Shown: positions 44,385 through 52,120 of the stretch, in pieces | Numbering within the stretch: the first letter of the stretch is position 1 | Layout: each line of letters opens with the position of its first letter | From: Bradyrhizobium sp. AZCC 1721 | Lineage (GTDB): Bacteria > Pseudomonadota > Alphaproteobacteria > Rhizobiales > Xanthobacteraceae | Assembly: GCF_036924715.1 (NCBI RefSeq) | Contig: NZ_JAZHSB010000001.1 | Location: 5,137,001 to 5,201,000, forward strand | Reading direction: 5' to 3' | DNA length: 64,000 nucleotides | The notes under the pieces: model-generated | What the model saw: the letters and a program-made list of their open reading frames with translations, nothing else | What the model was told of the DNA's origin: nothing | Database searches by the model: none | Translations under genes and position numbers: made by a program

Positions 44385-44940
44385 CCGGAACGGGATGCTC
44401 CGTCGCGAACCCGTACAACAGCGCCAACCGGTCGAGGCATTCGCGCAATCGCCTTGAAAAATAGTCATGCCATCGCTTGGTGCGCAGCCCCCTCCGCTCG
44501 CCGACCTGTTCCATGGTCATTCGCTGGACCAGGACGTCATGCACCAGCGCCGAGCCGTCCGCCCCAAGTTCGCGCTCGGCACGGTTCAACCGCAGCACGG
44601 CCTTGCGTTGACCCTCGGTGATCGGTTCGCGTCGCTGCCCGCCATCGACATATTCCCGGCTCGGATCGACCGCGCGCGGGCCGCGCTCCGCCTTCTCCCA
44701 ATCGCTCTGGAACGCCCTCCCCGCCTGGTACTGCGCCTCGTCGATCTGGCGGTGGGAATGTAACCGAGCGAGGGGATCGTTGCGAATCGAACGCAAGGCA
44801 ACAATCTTCTCGCCCGGCTCCAACGCCAGCGGGTTGTCGACCTCGACGGTTGCGACTTCGGCATTGCGTGACAAATCGCGCGACCTTCGGTCATGCGCCT
44901 TGGCGGGATTGTATGGCTTTCGGCGTTTGGCTCTCGGCAT
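44365..44940 (-). CDS. Phage-like protein of unknown function with C-terminal helix-turn-helix-like region
   Basis: This is a 191-residue basic protein starting MPRAKRRKPYNPAKAHDRRS. Its C-terminal half (VHDVLVQRMTMEQVGERRG, RWHDYFSRRLRECLDRLALL) looks like a helix-turn-helix found in small alphaproteobacterial phage-type proteins. AGGAG lies 8 nt before the ATG at 44940; the frame further upstream is not protein-like. Its 3' end overlaps the end of the BamA gene by 20 bp (convergent). It is downstream of the GcrA-like gene on the same strand and probably part of the same unit. Confidence 0.72.
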   Translation of the reverse strand: MPRAKRRKPYNPAKAHDRRSRDLSRNAEVATVEVDNPLALEPGEKIVALRSIRNDPLARLHSHRQIDEAQYQAGRAFQSDWEKAERGPRAVDPSREYVDGGQRREPITEGQRKAVLRLNRAERELGADGSALVHDVLVQRMTMEQVGERRGLRTKRWHDYFSRRLRECLDRLALLYGFATEHPVPVKTLPR

Positions 44941-45154
44941 CTGATGGACTCCTTGAAAGCAGTAGAATTCGGTATCGACCGGAAGATCTATTCGTTTGAT
45001 GCGCTCGATATCTCGTCGCGCAGCAATTCGGACAATGCATCCCGCCGGCCGCAGCCCTCCGGCTGAAGTCAGATCAGCGCACGCAGGTGAGCGATCCGGT
45101 GGCGACGCGGCAGCCGTTTCAACCTGTCGGCCACGCATGTGACTGCAGCGTTCG

Positions 45155-45685
45155 TCATGCTGTCTCCAACATCCGCAGCAAAGCGCTCACCGCGTGTTCG
45201 GACGGCACGACCGGGTTGCGACTCAGATGAAAATGCGGCGTGCAGTAGGCCGAACCCGGGCGGCGCGGATGACCGCAGAAAGTAATGACATCACTCTCCT
45301 CATCGCCGCCATAGGGATAACGGCAGTCACCACTCTCCAGCTCGGTCAGGGAGACATGCCGTGGCTCGATCGCCGCGCAGCGCAGCTTGAGCGGCTTGAT
45401 CTCCTTAAACAACGGTACCGGCCAGACAAGGGCAGACACCCTGGATGCGCTGGCACGAGGTTCTCCGATGTCGTGCAGGTCCGCCGGCTTGGTGGGCATA
45501 GACGGTTGCAGGCGATCGTCAGCTCCTAGTCCGAGGCGCCGTGCGCGCCCGAGCGCTGCACTGCGAGTGTAGAAGGTACTGAATCGTGAATTGATCGCTC
45601 GCGCGGCCTCCGAATAGCTCATGCCTTTGGCAAGAAATTCCCGCAGCGCGTCCGAGTGCTCGGGCGCCCAGTTCGACAGTTCCAT
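45155..45685 (-). CDS. GcrA-family cell-cycle regulator (divergent paralogue)
   Basis: This is a 176-residue GcrA-type protein. The N-terminal helix-turn-helix (WAPEHSDALREFLAKGMSY, then SAALGRARRLGL) matches the DNA-binding part of GcrA. The C-terminus has the RNA-polymerase-interacting signature L-x5-CRYPYG, ITFCGHP and YCTPHFHLS. GcrA binds sigma-70 RNA polymerase and acts at CcrM-methylated GANTC promoters. This copy differs from the chromosomal type in length and lies divergent from a phage-type S24 repressor with three shared operators, so it is probably a prophage-derived or recruited version under that repressor's control. Confidence 0.88.
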   Translation of the reverse strand: MELSNWAPEHSDALREFLAKGMSYSEAARAINSRFSTFYTRSAALGRARRLGLGADDRLQPSMPTKPADLHDIGEPRASASRVSALVWPVPLFKEIKPLKLRCAAIEPRHVSLTELESGDCRYPYGGDEESDVITFCGHPRRPGSAYCTPHFHLSRNPVVPSEHAVSALLRMLETA

Positions 45686-45731
45686 CTTGTTGTCCTTGCT
45701 CTTGTCAACGCCGCCCGACGCCGGCCAACTA

Positions 45732-45808
45732 ATTTCTGATATTCCGAAATGAAAGTCAAGCTTGATTTCTGATAATCGGAATTGCTATTGTTTCTGAAAT
45801 TCGGAAAG
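45732..45808. promoter_or_regulatory. Three 19-bp repressor operators between GcrA-like and S24 repressor genes
   Basis: O1 ATTTCTGATATTCCGAAAT (45732-45750), O2 ATTTCTGATAATCGGAATT (45765-45783) and O3 GTTTCTGAAATTCGGAAAG (45790-45808) share a palindromic pattern TTTCtGA-n3-TCgGAAA. Rightward, TTGATT (45762-45767) and TATTGT (45786-45791), 18 bp apart, would serve the repressor, with O2 over the -35 and spacer and O3 over the -10. Leftward, TTGACT (rc of 45754-45759) would serve the GcrA-like gene, with O1 just downstream. The layout recalls a lambda-type control region. Confidence 0.85.
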
Positions 45809-45816
45809 GTGTGATC

Positions 45817-46455
45817 ATGCTGGACATCAGGTTGATCGAGCGAGGCCTGGAGAAGCCGGGCAAGACCAAGGGCGGATTGGCTGCCGCGATGGGCGTTCGT
45901 CCCGGCGCGGTTTCCGAAATCCTGTCCGGGATTCGGCTGATCAAGGCGTCTGAAATCGCGCCGATCATCGAATATCTCGAACTGAATTCGGTCCCGATCA
46001 TGGGTCGGGTGGGTGCCGGCGCCTCGATCGAGCCGGAACATGAGCAGGTGCCGCCGGAGGGCCTCGGTGAAGTCGAATTGCCGTTTCCGATCGCGGAAGA
46101 AACCATTGCCTTCGAGGTGGCCGGCGATTCCATGCTGCCAAAGTACGAAAATGGCGACGTTATCGTCGTCTATCGCCAGCAGCGCCATCCGCTGTCGAGC
46201 TTCTACGGCGAGGAAGCCGCGGTCCGCCTGAAGACCGGCGAGCGATATCTGAAGACGATCGAGCGCGGAAAATCCCCAGCGTCGGTCAACCTGACGAGCT
46301 TCAATGCCAAGCCGATCACCGGCGTAAAGCTGGAATGGATCGGCGAGATCTGCGTCACCCTGCCGAGGGGCCAGATCGAACGATTGCGCAACAAGGCGGC
46401 GGCCCGCTCGCGCAAGGCAGCAAGGGCGACCGGCGGACGCACGCTGGAAAAGTAA
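45817..46455 (+). CDS. S24-family phage-type repressor (CI/LexA-like)
   Basis: This is a 212-residue repressor. The N-terminus is a helix-turn-helix (GGLAAAMGVRPGAVSEILSG, residues 19-38). The C-terminal S24 domain has the serine in GDSMLPKYENGD (Ser105), the probable catalytic lysine in GERYLKTI (Lys146) and a possible Ala67-Gly68 autocleavage site in RVGAGAS. Such repressors are cleaved when RecA is activated. The ATG at 45817 is preferred over GTG at 45811 because of ribosome-site spacing. It sits next to operators O1-O3 and probably represses itself, the GcrA-like gene and the gene at 46623. A basic tail (RLRNKAAARSRKAARATGGR) is unusual. Confidence 0.92.
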   Translation: MLDIRLIERGLEKPGKTKGGLAAAMGVRPGAVSEILSGIRLIKASEIAPIIEYLELNSVPIMGRVGAGASIEPEHEQVPPEGLGEVELPFPIAEETIAFEVAGDSMLPKYENGDVIVVYRQQRHPLSSFYGEEAAVRLKTGERYLKTIERGKSPASVNLTSFNAKPITGVKLEWIGEICVTLPRGQIERLRNKAAARSRKAARATGGRTLEK

Positions 46456-46524
46456 TCAAGGCAGCTTGCGACTTCCGAATCAACAAATCCTGCTAAGGTG
46501 TGACCGCCTCGCCGACCTCGCCCA

Positions 46525-46577
46525 ATTTCTGTTTTTCGGAATTTTTGCTTGACTTATTTCCGATTTTCAGAAATACT
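46525..46577 (+). promoter_or_regulatory. Promoter of the 91-residue-protein gene with two further operators
   Basis: O4 ATTTCTGTTTTTCGGAATT (46525-46543) and O5 ATTTCCGATTTTCAGAAAT (46556-46574) match the operators at 45732-45808. A promoter TTGACT (46549-46554), 17-bp spacer, AATACT (46572-46577) is overlaid by O5, so repressor binding would block RNA polymerase. A CcrM-type GATTC lies at 46588-46592, close to the expected start of transcription. Confidence 0.85.
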
Positions 46578-46622
46578 CTTTCTCGTAGATTCCGGCGCGC
46601 GGGATAAGGTCAGATCGCCAAC

Positions 46623-46898
46623 ATGCAATATTTCGTCGTGATGATCGACTACGGCCGCCGCGGTCGCGAGGCCATCGTCGATCCGGAAATCACAAGGCGC
46701 GAGGTCATCTCCCGGGTGGCGTCGGGCGAGTATAAGAATATCAGCTTCATCCACGAAATCGCAGATTGCTCGGTCGAGGACATCACGGCCGATATTCTGA
46801 GCGAGGCGGCCCTTCCCGACATCGGCGCGACGGGCGCCGATCTGCAGGCCAGCCATTTCGATCACATCCGCGATCTGCGCAAGCACGAGAGAGCGTGA
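46623..46898 (+). CDS. Small protein of unknown function under S24-repressor control
   Basis: This is a 91-residue acidic protein that I do not recognise, starting MQYFVVMIDYGRRGREAIVD. The sequence alternates strands and helices (TRREVISRVASGEYKNISFI, CSVEDITADILSEAALPDIG), suggesting a compact soluble fold. It has no signal or membrane segment. Its promoter carries two copies of the repressor operator, which is the main clue: it should be induced when the repressor is inactivated. A 7-bp-armed hairpin (AGCGTGA/TCACGCT, 46892-46915) overlaps its stop codon. Confidence 0.75.
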   Translation: MQYFVVMIDYGRRGREAIVDPEITRREVISRVASGEYKNISFIHEIADCSVEDITADILSEAALPDIGATGADLQASHFDHIRDLRKHERA

Positions 46899-47019
46899 TC
46901 ACGTTCGGTCACGCTATTCCCTCAAAACATTGTGATTACCGGGCGGGCTTTAATCGCCGACAACTTGCTTAATTATTCTTCACGCAAAGTCTATTCCGAC
47001 GGCGCGGACGATCGCACTA

Positions 47020-47036
47020 GATTCGCGATTCGATTC
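47020..47036. promoter_or_regulatory. Cluster of three GANTC (CcrM) sites upstream of opgC
   Basis: GATTC occurs at 47020-47024, 47027-47031 and 47032-47036, within 17 bp and 27 bp before the opgC start. GANTC is the target of the cell-cycle methylase CcrM in alphaproteobacteria, and GcrA acts at methylated sites near promoters. Clustering suggests cell-cycle control but is not proof. Confidence 0.5.
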
Positions 47037-47063
47037 CTCCGACATGTAAAGTCTTAGCCAAAA

Positions 47064-48251
47064 ATGCATCCGTCAATGAAGGCCGAGCTCGCCGCGCGCG
47101 ACCGCGATTTCCGACTCTGTCTCCTGCTTGGTATTGCGGCCTGGTTTCTCTTTCTAGATCATGTCCCGCACAATGCGGTGAGCCTGCTGACCATGCGCAA
47201 TTTCGGCTTCAGCGGCGCCACCGATCTGTTTGTATTCATCGGCGGCTACACGGCCGCGATCCTCTATGGAAAGATGATGCTGGAGCGCGGTTTCGTGGTG
47301 TCGGCGACCCGCATTTTCAAGCGCCTGTGGCAGCTTTACGCCGCTTACGTCGTTTTGTTCGTGATCTATATCGAACTGATCGGATATGTCGCGCGCAGAT
47401 CCCGCGCCCCCGAACTCATCGGCGAGTTCAATGTTACGGGGATCGTCGACCACGCGATCCGGACGCTGATTCACGGCCTGCTGCTTCAGGCCAAGCCGCT
47501 CAATCTCGACGTGCTGCAACTGTTCATCGTGCTGATGGCGTTCTTTCCGATCGTGCTGTTCGGCGTGATGCGGCGACCGAACCTTACGCTCGCCGGATCG
47601 ATTGGTCTCTACTTCGCATCCCGCCTGCTCGACTGGAATCTGTCTTCGTTTCCGGACGGACGCTGGCATCTCAACCCGTTCTCCTGGCAGCTCCTGTTCG
47701 TGCTCGGCGCCTGGTTTGCGCTAGGCGGTGCCAGACAGGTGCACGCCATACGCACCCTTCAGGGCCTCGCAATCCTGCGCACCGCGGCATGGCTGTACCT
47801 GCTCTTTGCGCTGGTCGTCACCGTTGCAGGGAAGTTTCCGCAAGCTGGAATTGTGCCGGATTTCCTGCGCGACGCCTTTCCTTCCAACGATGGGGAAAAC
47901 CTTGCTCCCTACAGGGTGCTTCATTTCCTGGCGCTGGCCTTTCTCTTTACCTACATGGTGCCGCGTAGCTGGCGCGGATTCCGATGGCAGGCGTTACAGC
48001 CGATCATGAAGTGCGGCGAGGAATGGCTGGCCGTGTTTTGCGCCGGGGTGTTTCTCTCGTTTGCCGCGCATCTCGTCCTGATCACAGGCCCGGATTCGCT
48101 TGCCCTGCATGTCCTGGTCAGCTTCGCCGGGATTTCGATCATGACAGCCATCGCCTACTATGTGTCGTGGTCCAAGCAGCAGGATCACAAGCCCGCATTC
48201 CGGACCCGGGGAATGGCGGAGCTGCCCAAGGAAAGCCGGTTCGCGAAGTAG
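47064..48251 (+). CDS. opgC: OpgC-family membrane acyltransferase
   Basis: This is a 395-residue polytopic membrane protein with about ten helices of the OpgC family. It has the family N-terminal pattern (LFLDHVPHNAVSLLTMRNFG, DLFVFIGGYTAAILYGK) and FKRLWQLYAAYVVLFVIYIE. OpgC-type proteins succinylate or otherwise acylate periplasmic glucans; rhizobia have several copies, so the exact acceptor is unknown. The start could also be the ATG at 47076. Three GANTC sites lie just upstream. It converges on the glycosidase gene. Confidence 0.87.
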   Translation: MHPSMKAELAARDRDFRLCLLLGIAAWFLFLDHVPHNAVSLLTMRNFGFSGATDLFVFIGGYTAAILYGKMMLERGFVVSATRIFKRLWQLYAAYVVLFVIYIELIGYVARRSRAPELIGEFNVTGIVDHAIRTLIHGLLLQAKPLNLDVLQLFIVLMAFFPIVLFGVMRRPNLTLAGSIGLYFASRLLDWNLSSFPDGRWHLNPFSWQLLFVLGAWFALGGARQVHAIRTLQGLAILRTAAWLYLLFALVVTVAGKFPQAGIVPDFLRDAFPSNDGENLAPYRVLHFLALAFLFTYMVPRSWRGFRWQALQPIMKCGEEWLAVFCAGVFLSFAAHLVLITGPDSLALHVLVSFAGISIMTAIAYYVSWSKQQDHKPAFRTRGMAELPKESRFAK

Positions 48252-48293
48252 TTCGCGCCGGCATCTTGCCTTCCCGCTCTGCATCGCGGTCCC

Positions 48294-49595
48294 TCAATCC
48301 ACAGGGAACGCCCCTTTCAGCCGCATCTCACTGTCGCCCAACATGGCGGCGTCGAGCCTGCCTTCGGCCGACGCCGCCATGGCGCAGGTGAAGATGCGAT
48401 AGAACTGCGCCCCGTCGAAGGCGACCAGCAGCAGATCGACGCCGGCATTGAGCGCCTCGACCACTGCCGTGCAGACATTGCGTTGATAGATTGCTCCCAT
48501 CACGAGGTCGTCAGTCATGATGACGCCCTGATAGCTCCATTTTTTGCGAATGATGCCGTCGACGACGCGTTTGGAATGTGACGCGGCGCGGTCCGGGTCG
48601 ACCGACGTCAGCGTCACATGCCCGATCATCAGTTGCGCTTTCGTGCCGGCCAGCACCTTTCTGAACGGAATCCAGTCCGACGCTTCGAGTTCATCGAGCG
48701 GCGCATCCAAGCCGGCGCTGAAATGATGAGTATCGGATCGCACGCGGCCGAGCCCCGGAAAATGCTTGACGACCGCTCCAACACCGGACGCTTCGAGGCC
48801 ATTCACATAAGCTCGTCCGATCTCGGCGACGACCGCCGGATCATCGGAAATCGCGCGGCGGCCGATCAGAGTGTTGAAGTCGAGCCGGTTGCGCTTCAGT
48901 TCGGGTCGCAAGTCCAGCACCGGCGCAAGATTCAGGGTAACACCGAGCGCCGCCAGCTCCCGCCCGTGAGCGCGCCCGAATGCCTGTGCTTTCCCGGCGC
49001 GCACATCCGGCGCCACGCTCGCAAGCGTCGATAGAGCCGGCAGCTTGGTCAAAGGCGGCGCCAGATGCGATACGATGCCGCCTTCCTGGTCGGCCGCCAC
49101 GATCAAGGGCGGCAGGCCGGCAGCGCGCCGCTTTGCCTGCAGCGCCGAAATCTCCTCTTTCAGATGCGTCGCCGACGATCCCGCGACATTGTGCTTGGTG
49201 ATGTAGACGCCGGAGATCAGGCCCTTCTCGGCGAGAACTGAAACCTCCGGGAATGACGAATACCCAACGATAAAATGTTTTCCAAGGCTGCGCACCTGTG
49301 CAGCATCGGTCCGCAGGACCCGTTGCTTGCGCCATTCAAATGCAGCATGCGCACCAAGCATCGACAGCGATGGCAGGCACCACAGCAGTATGAGCGCCCT
49401 TCCCGCGATGCCTCTTCTCCAATAGCCGCGGCGGATGAGCAATACGGCGACAACCACGCTCGCGGTAGCCAGAGCGATGTTTCCCCTTCCCCGCAGCGAA
49501 ATCAGATAGGGATCGTTTTTGTTCGCAGCAGCGAAAACGAAGGCTATTCCAGCGAGCCAGACCAGGATCAGGCCGATACGTTTGAGACTTTGCAT
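48294..49595 (-). CDS. Membrane-anchored glycoside hydrolase family 3 (NagZ-like)
   Basis: This is a 433-residue protein. About three N-terminal membrane helices (residues 7-100) precede a family 3 N-terminal TIM barrel. NagZ-type landmarks are FIVGYSSFPEV, VAADQEGGIVSHL, NLAPVLDLR, KHFPGLGRVRSDTHH (flexible loop with the His-Asp acid pair) and a nucleophile Asp in MTDDLVMGA. Soluble NagZ removes N-acetylglucosamine from muropeptides; the membrane anchor suggests action on an envelope or periplasmic glycan instead. It is convergent with opgC, and both may act on surface carbohydrate. Confidence 0.88.
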   Translation of the reverse strand: MQSLKRIGLILVWLAGIAFVFAAANKNDPYLISLRGRGNIALATASVVVAVLLIRRGYWRRGIAGRALILLWCLPSLSMLGAHAAFEWRKQRVLRTDAAQVRSLGKHFIVGYSSFPEVSVLAEKGLISGVYITKHNVAGSSATHLKEEISALQAKRRAAGLPPLIVAADQEGGIVSHLAPPLTKLPALSTLASVAPDVRAGKAQAFGRAHGRELAALGVTLNLAPVLDLRPELKRNRLDFNTLIGRRAISDDPAVVAEIGRAYVNGLEASGVGAVVKHFPGLGRVRSDTHHFSAGLDAPLDELEASDWIPFRKVLAGTKAQLMIGHVTLTSVDPDRAASHSKRVVDGIIRKKWSYQGVIMTDDLVMGAIYQRNVCTAVVEALNAGVDLLLVAFDGAQFYRIFTCAMAASAEGRLDAAMLGDSEMRLKGAFPVD

Positions 49596-49890
49596 GAGAA
49601 TGATGGGAGTTTGGACAAGGGGGATCAGACGAGACCATTGCCCGTATCAAACTTGTCTCGCCGGCGCGAGCGCATAACCGCACCTGCACGGAAACTGCAG
49701 AAAAATCCTGAACTCTTGCAGACGGCGGTCCAACCAATTGCACAACCACGCCAGATAGTCCGTCTTGCAACTCAGCGGCGGTCTTCGAATGCCTGTTCCC
49801 ACAAGATTAGCTAGCGACGGGTGGTGGCTATGCGAGCGACCCGCGACGGCGCTGATTTGCAATTCTCCCCTCCAGACAGGTAGCGGACCA

Positions 49891-51381
49891 ATGACCGACC
49901 TCTCCACGCCGGCATCCGATGCAGGCTCCGCTCAGGCGAGCCCGATCCCGGTCAAACCCGCGATTGCCGTGGCGCTGGCGGCTCTGGCCGACTGGTTGTT
50001 CTACGGCCAACAAATCGGGATTTCTACGATCGTCTTTGCGCTCGCGCTGGCTCTGGGGTCACTCACCGCCAATTTCGCAACGTTGAACAGAAGTCGGATG
50101 CTGCTGGCCGGCGTGCTCGTGTTGGCCGGACTTGTACCGGCTGTCGAGGAATTCAACGCGGCTTCTCTGGCCTTCATGATTCTGGCGCTCGGCGTTGGTC
50201 TGTTGCTGACCACCAATCTGCAAAGCTACAAGCTCGGTGAACAGGCGGCGGCGCTATGCGATCTATTTCTGGTCGGCCCCTTCAGGTTTTTTCGGGACGC
50301 CATCGGCTTGTTCAATCTGCCGACACTGAAGACCGGTCTTACGATTTGGTTCATTCCCGTCGCCTTCGGCGGCATCTTCGTTATTCTGCTCGTCTCGGCA
50401 AATCCATTGTTGGAGAAGTGGATCCGGCTGATGAGCCCGGGCGACGCCGCCTCTTATCTGAGCCTGAGTCGGATATTGTTCTGGGCTACGGCTCTGTCGA
50501 TCATATGGCCCTTCATCCATGTCTGGTGGCGTAGCAAGATGGCGGTTTCGTCCGCCTTGGTCGAACCGGCGGTTCTGGACCAGACGCCACGATCGGACCG
50601 AATGGAGCTTTTCGGCGTCGCGACGATCCTGCGTTCGCTGGTCCTGTTCAACGTGTTGTTCGCCGTTCAAACCATCCTCGATGCGATCTATCTCTGGGGC
50701 AACGTCGCCTTGCCCGCCGATATCAGCTACGCCACCTACGCCCATCGAGGCGCCTATCCTCTCATTGTCACGGCGCTTCTGGCGGCAGGCTTCGTTCTGG
50801 CCGCGATGAGACCAGGTGGGCCGGCCGGGCAGTCGAAAGTGATTCGGCCGCTGGTCTATCTATGGGTGGCGCAGAATGTTCTGCTGGTGATGTCGTCGAT
50901 CCTGCGCCTCGATCTTTATGTCCAAATCTATCTGCTGACCTGGTGGCGCGTCGCGGCCTTCATCTGGATGGTACTGGTCGCGTTGGGCCTCGTGCTCATC
51001 GTCGCCCGCATCGTGCTGAACCGCTCGAATGATTGGCTGATCCGCGCCAACCTCATCACCCTGACGGCGACCCTCTACATCTGTTCACTGGTGAATTTCG
51101 CCGCCATCATCGCTGACTATAATGTCAGCCATAGCCGCGAAGCAGGCGGCAAAGGAGTGTGGATCGATATGAACTATCTGCTATCCCTCGGGCCGCAGGC
51201 ATTGCCTGCCATCGACCGGGCCATCGCCCTTCGCGGGTTCGAACCGGCCCTTGTTTCCCGCCGTAGTTGCCTTGTAGAACAGCAAGCGAAAGAGACCGCT
51301 TCCTGGCGCTCCTGGGGTTTTCGGAGTTGGCGCCTCCAGCGTGCCCTGGAAGCCCAACCGAAGAGTTCGACCACAGGTTAG
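49891..51381 (+). CDS. DUF4173-family polytopic membrane protein
   Basis: This is a 496-residue protein with about 12 membrane helices, recognised as a DUF4173 member by YATYAHRGAYPLIVTALLAA and the following RPG segment. An N-terminal cytoplasmic tail starts MTDLSTPASDAGS. The last 60 residues are soluble and contain DRAIALRGFEPALVSRRSCL. The function is unknown. It lies 34 bp upstream of a two-component system and probably forms a unit with it, perhaps as an envelope-stress sensor or target. The 295 bp upstream of it hold no recognisable gene. Confidence 0.85.
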   Translation: MTDLSTPASDAGSAQASPIPVKPAIAVALAALADWLFYGQQIGISTIVFALALALGSLTANFATLNRSRMLLAGVLVLAGLVPAVEEFNAASLAFMILALGVGLLLTTNLQSYKLGEQAAALCDLFLVGPFRFFRDAIGLFNLPTLKTGLTIWFIPVAFGGIFVILLVSANPLLEKWIRLMSPGDAASYLSLSRILFWATALSIIWPFIHVWWRSKMAVSSALVEPAVLDQTPRSDRMELFGVATILRSLVLFNVLFAVQTILDAIYLWGNVALPADISYATYAHRGAYPLIVTALLAAGFVLAAMRPGGPAGQSKVIRPLVYLWVAQNVLLVMSSILRLDLYVQIYLLTWWRVAAFIWMVLVALGLVLIVARIVLNRSNDWLIRANLITLTATLYICSLVNFAAIIADYNVSHSREAGGKGVWIDMNYLLSLGPQALPAIDRAIALRGFEPALVSRRSCLVEQQAKETASWRSWGFRSWRLQRALEAQPKSSTTG

Positions 51382-51415
51382 TTCGACTGCAAGCCGATTG
51401 CGCCGGGAGAGACGT

Positions 51416-52120
51416 TTGACGCACCGCATTCTCATCGTTGACGATGACCTTCATATACGCGAGGTCATCCGTGTTGCACTAAAGAAAGCCGGAATGACCG
51501 TCTTTGAAGCGCGCGACGGCAAGGAGGCTTTGACCCGCTTTGCTGCCGACAAGCCGGATCTGATCATTCTGGATATCGGCATGCCGGAATTCGACGGCCT
51601 GAACGTCTGCCGCGAAATAAGAAAAACCTCAGACGTTCCGATCCTGTTTCTCTCCGCGCGCGACGACGAGATCGATCGCGTACTGGGCCTGGAGATCGGC
51701 GGTGACGACTATGTCACCAAGCCCTTCAGCCCGCGCGAACTCGTAGCGAGGGTAAACGTCATCCTGCGCCGCATCACCTCGCGCGGGCAGGACGCAAAGG
51801 CGTCCTCGGCCACGCTGTCGCAGGGCAAGTTGCTCGTCGATCCCGGCCAGCATATTGCCGAGTTTGCGGGCAAGCCGCTGCGCCTGACGGCCATCGAGTT
51901 TGGAATCCTCAGGGCATTCCTGACACGGCCTACGCTCGTTTTCAGCCGCGAGCAGATCATGAGCGCCGCCTATCAGCTCAACATCCAGGTGTCGGACCGC
52001 ACCATCGACAGCCATATCCGCAATATCCGCGCCAAGCTGTCCGCCGTGAACTGCGACAACGTCATCGAAACCATTCACGGTGTCGGCTTCAAGCTCGGGC
52101 GATGCGAGCTCCAGGCATGA
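51416..52120 (+). CDS. OmpR-family response regulator (CreB-like)
   Basis: This is a 234-residue regulator. The receiver domain (residues 1-120; acidic pair in ILIVDDD, phospho-acceptor Asp53 in LDIGMPEFDG, Lys in YVTKPFSPREL) is followed by a winged-helix DNA-binding domain (about 135-230; LRLTAIEFGILRAFL, DRTIDSHIRNIRAKL). The start is a TTG at 51416 with GGGAGAG before it; no ATG fits. It overlaps the kinase gene by 4 bp and probably controls genes including its own operon. Confidence 0.93.
   Translation: MTHRILIVDDDLHIREVIRVALKKAGMTVFEARDGKEALTRFAADKPDLIILDIGMPEFDGLNVCREIRKTSDVPILFLSARDDEIDRVLGLEIGGDDYVTKPFSPRELVARVNVILRRITSRGQDAKASSATLSQGKLLVDPGQHIAEFAGKPLRLTAIEFGILRAFLTRPTLVFSREQIMSAAYQLNIQVSDRTIDSHIRNIRAKLSAVNCDNVIETIHGVGFKLGRCELQA

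Noticed and set aside
44944..45066. Possible 40-residue forward gene between the phage-like and GcrA-like genes
   Set aside because: No ribosome site and no protein-like pattern; it overlaps the ribosome site of the reverse gene.
31705..46898. Complete prophage
   Set aside because: Some genes look phage-like, but no integrase, capsid, tail, portal or lysis genes and no attachment-site repeats were found.
46892..46915. Terminator after the 91-residue-protein gene
   Set aside because: The 7-bp-armed hairpin has a long loop and no T tract after it; it is noted only with the gene.
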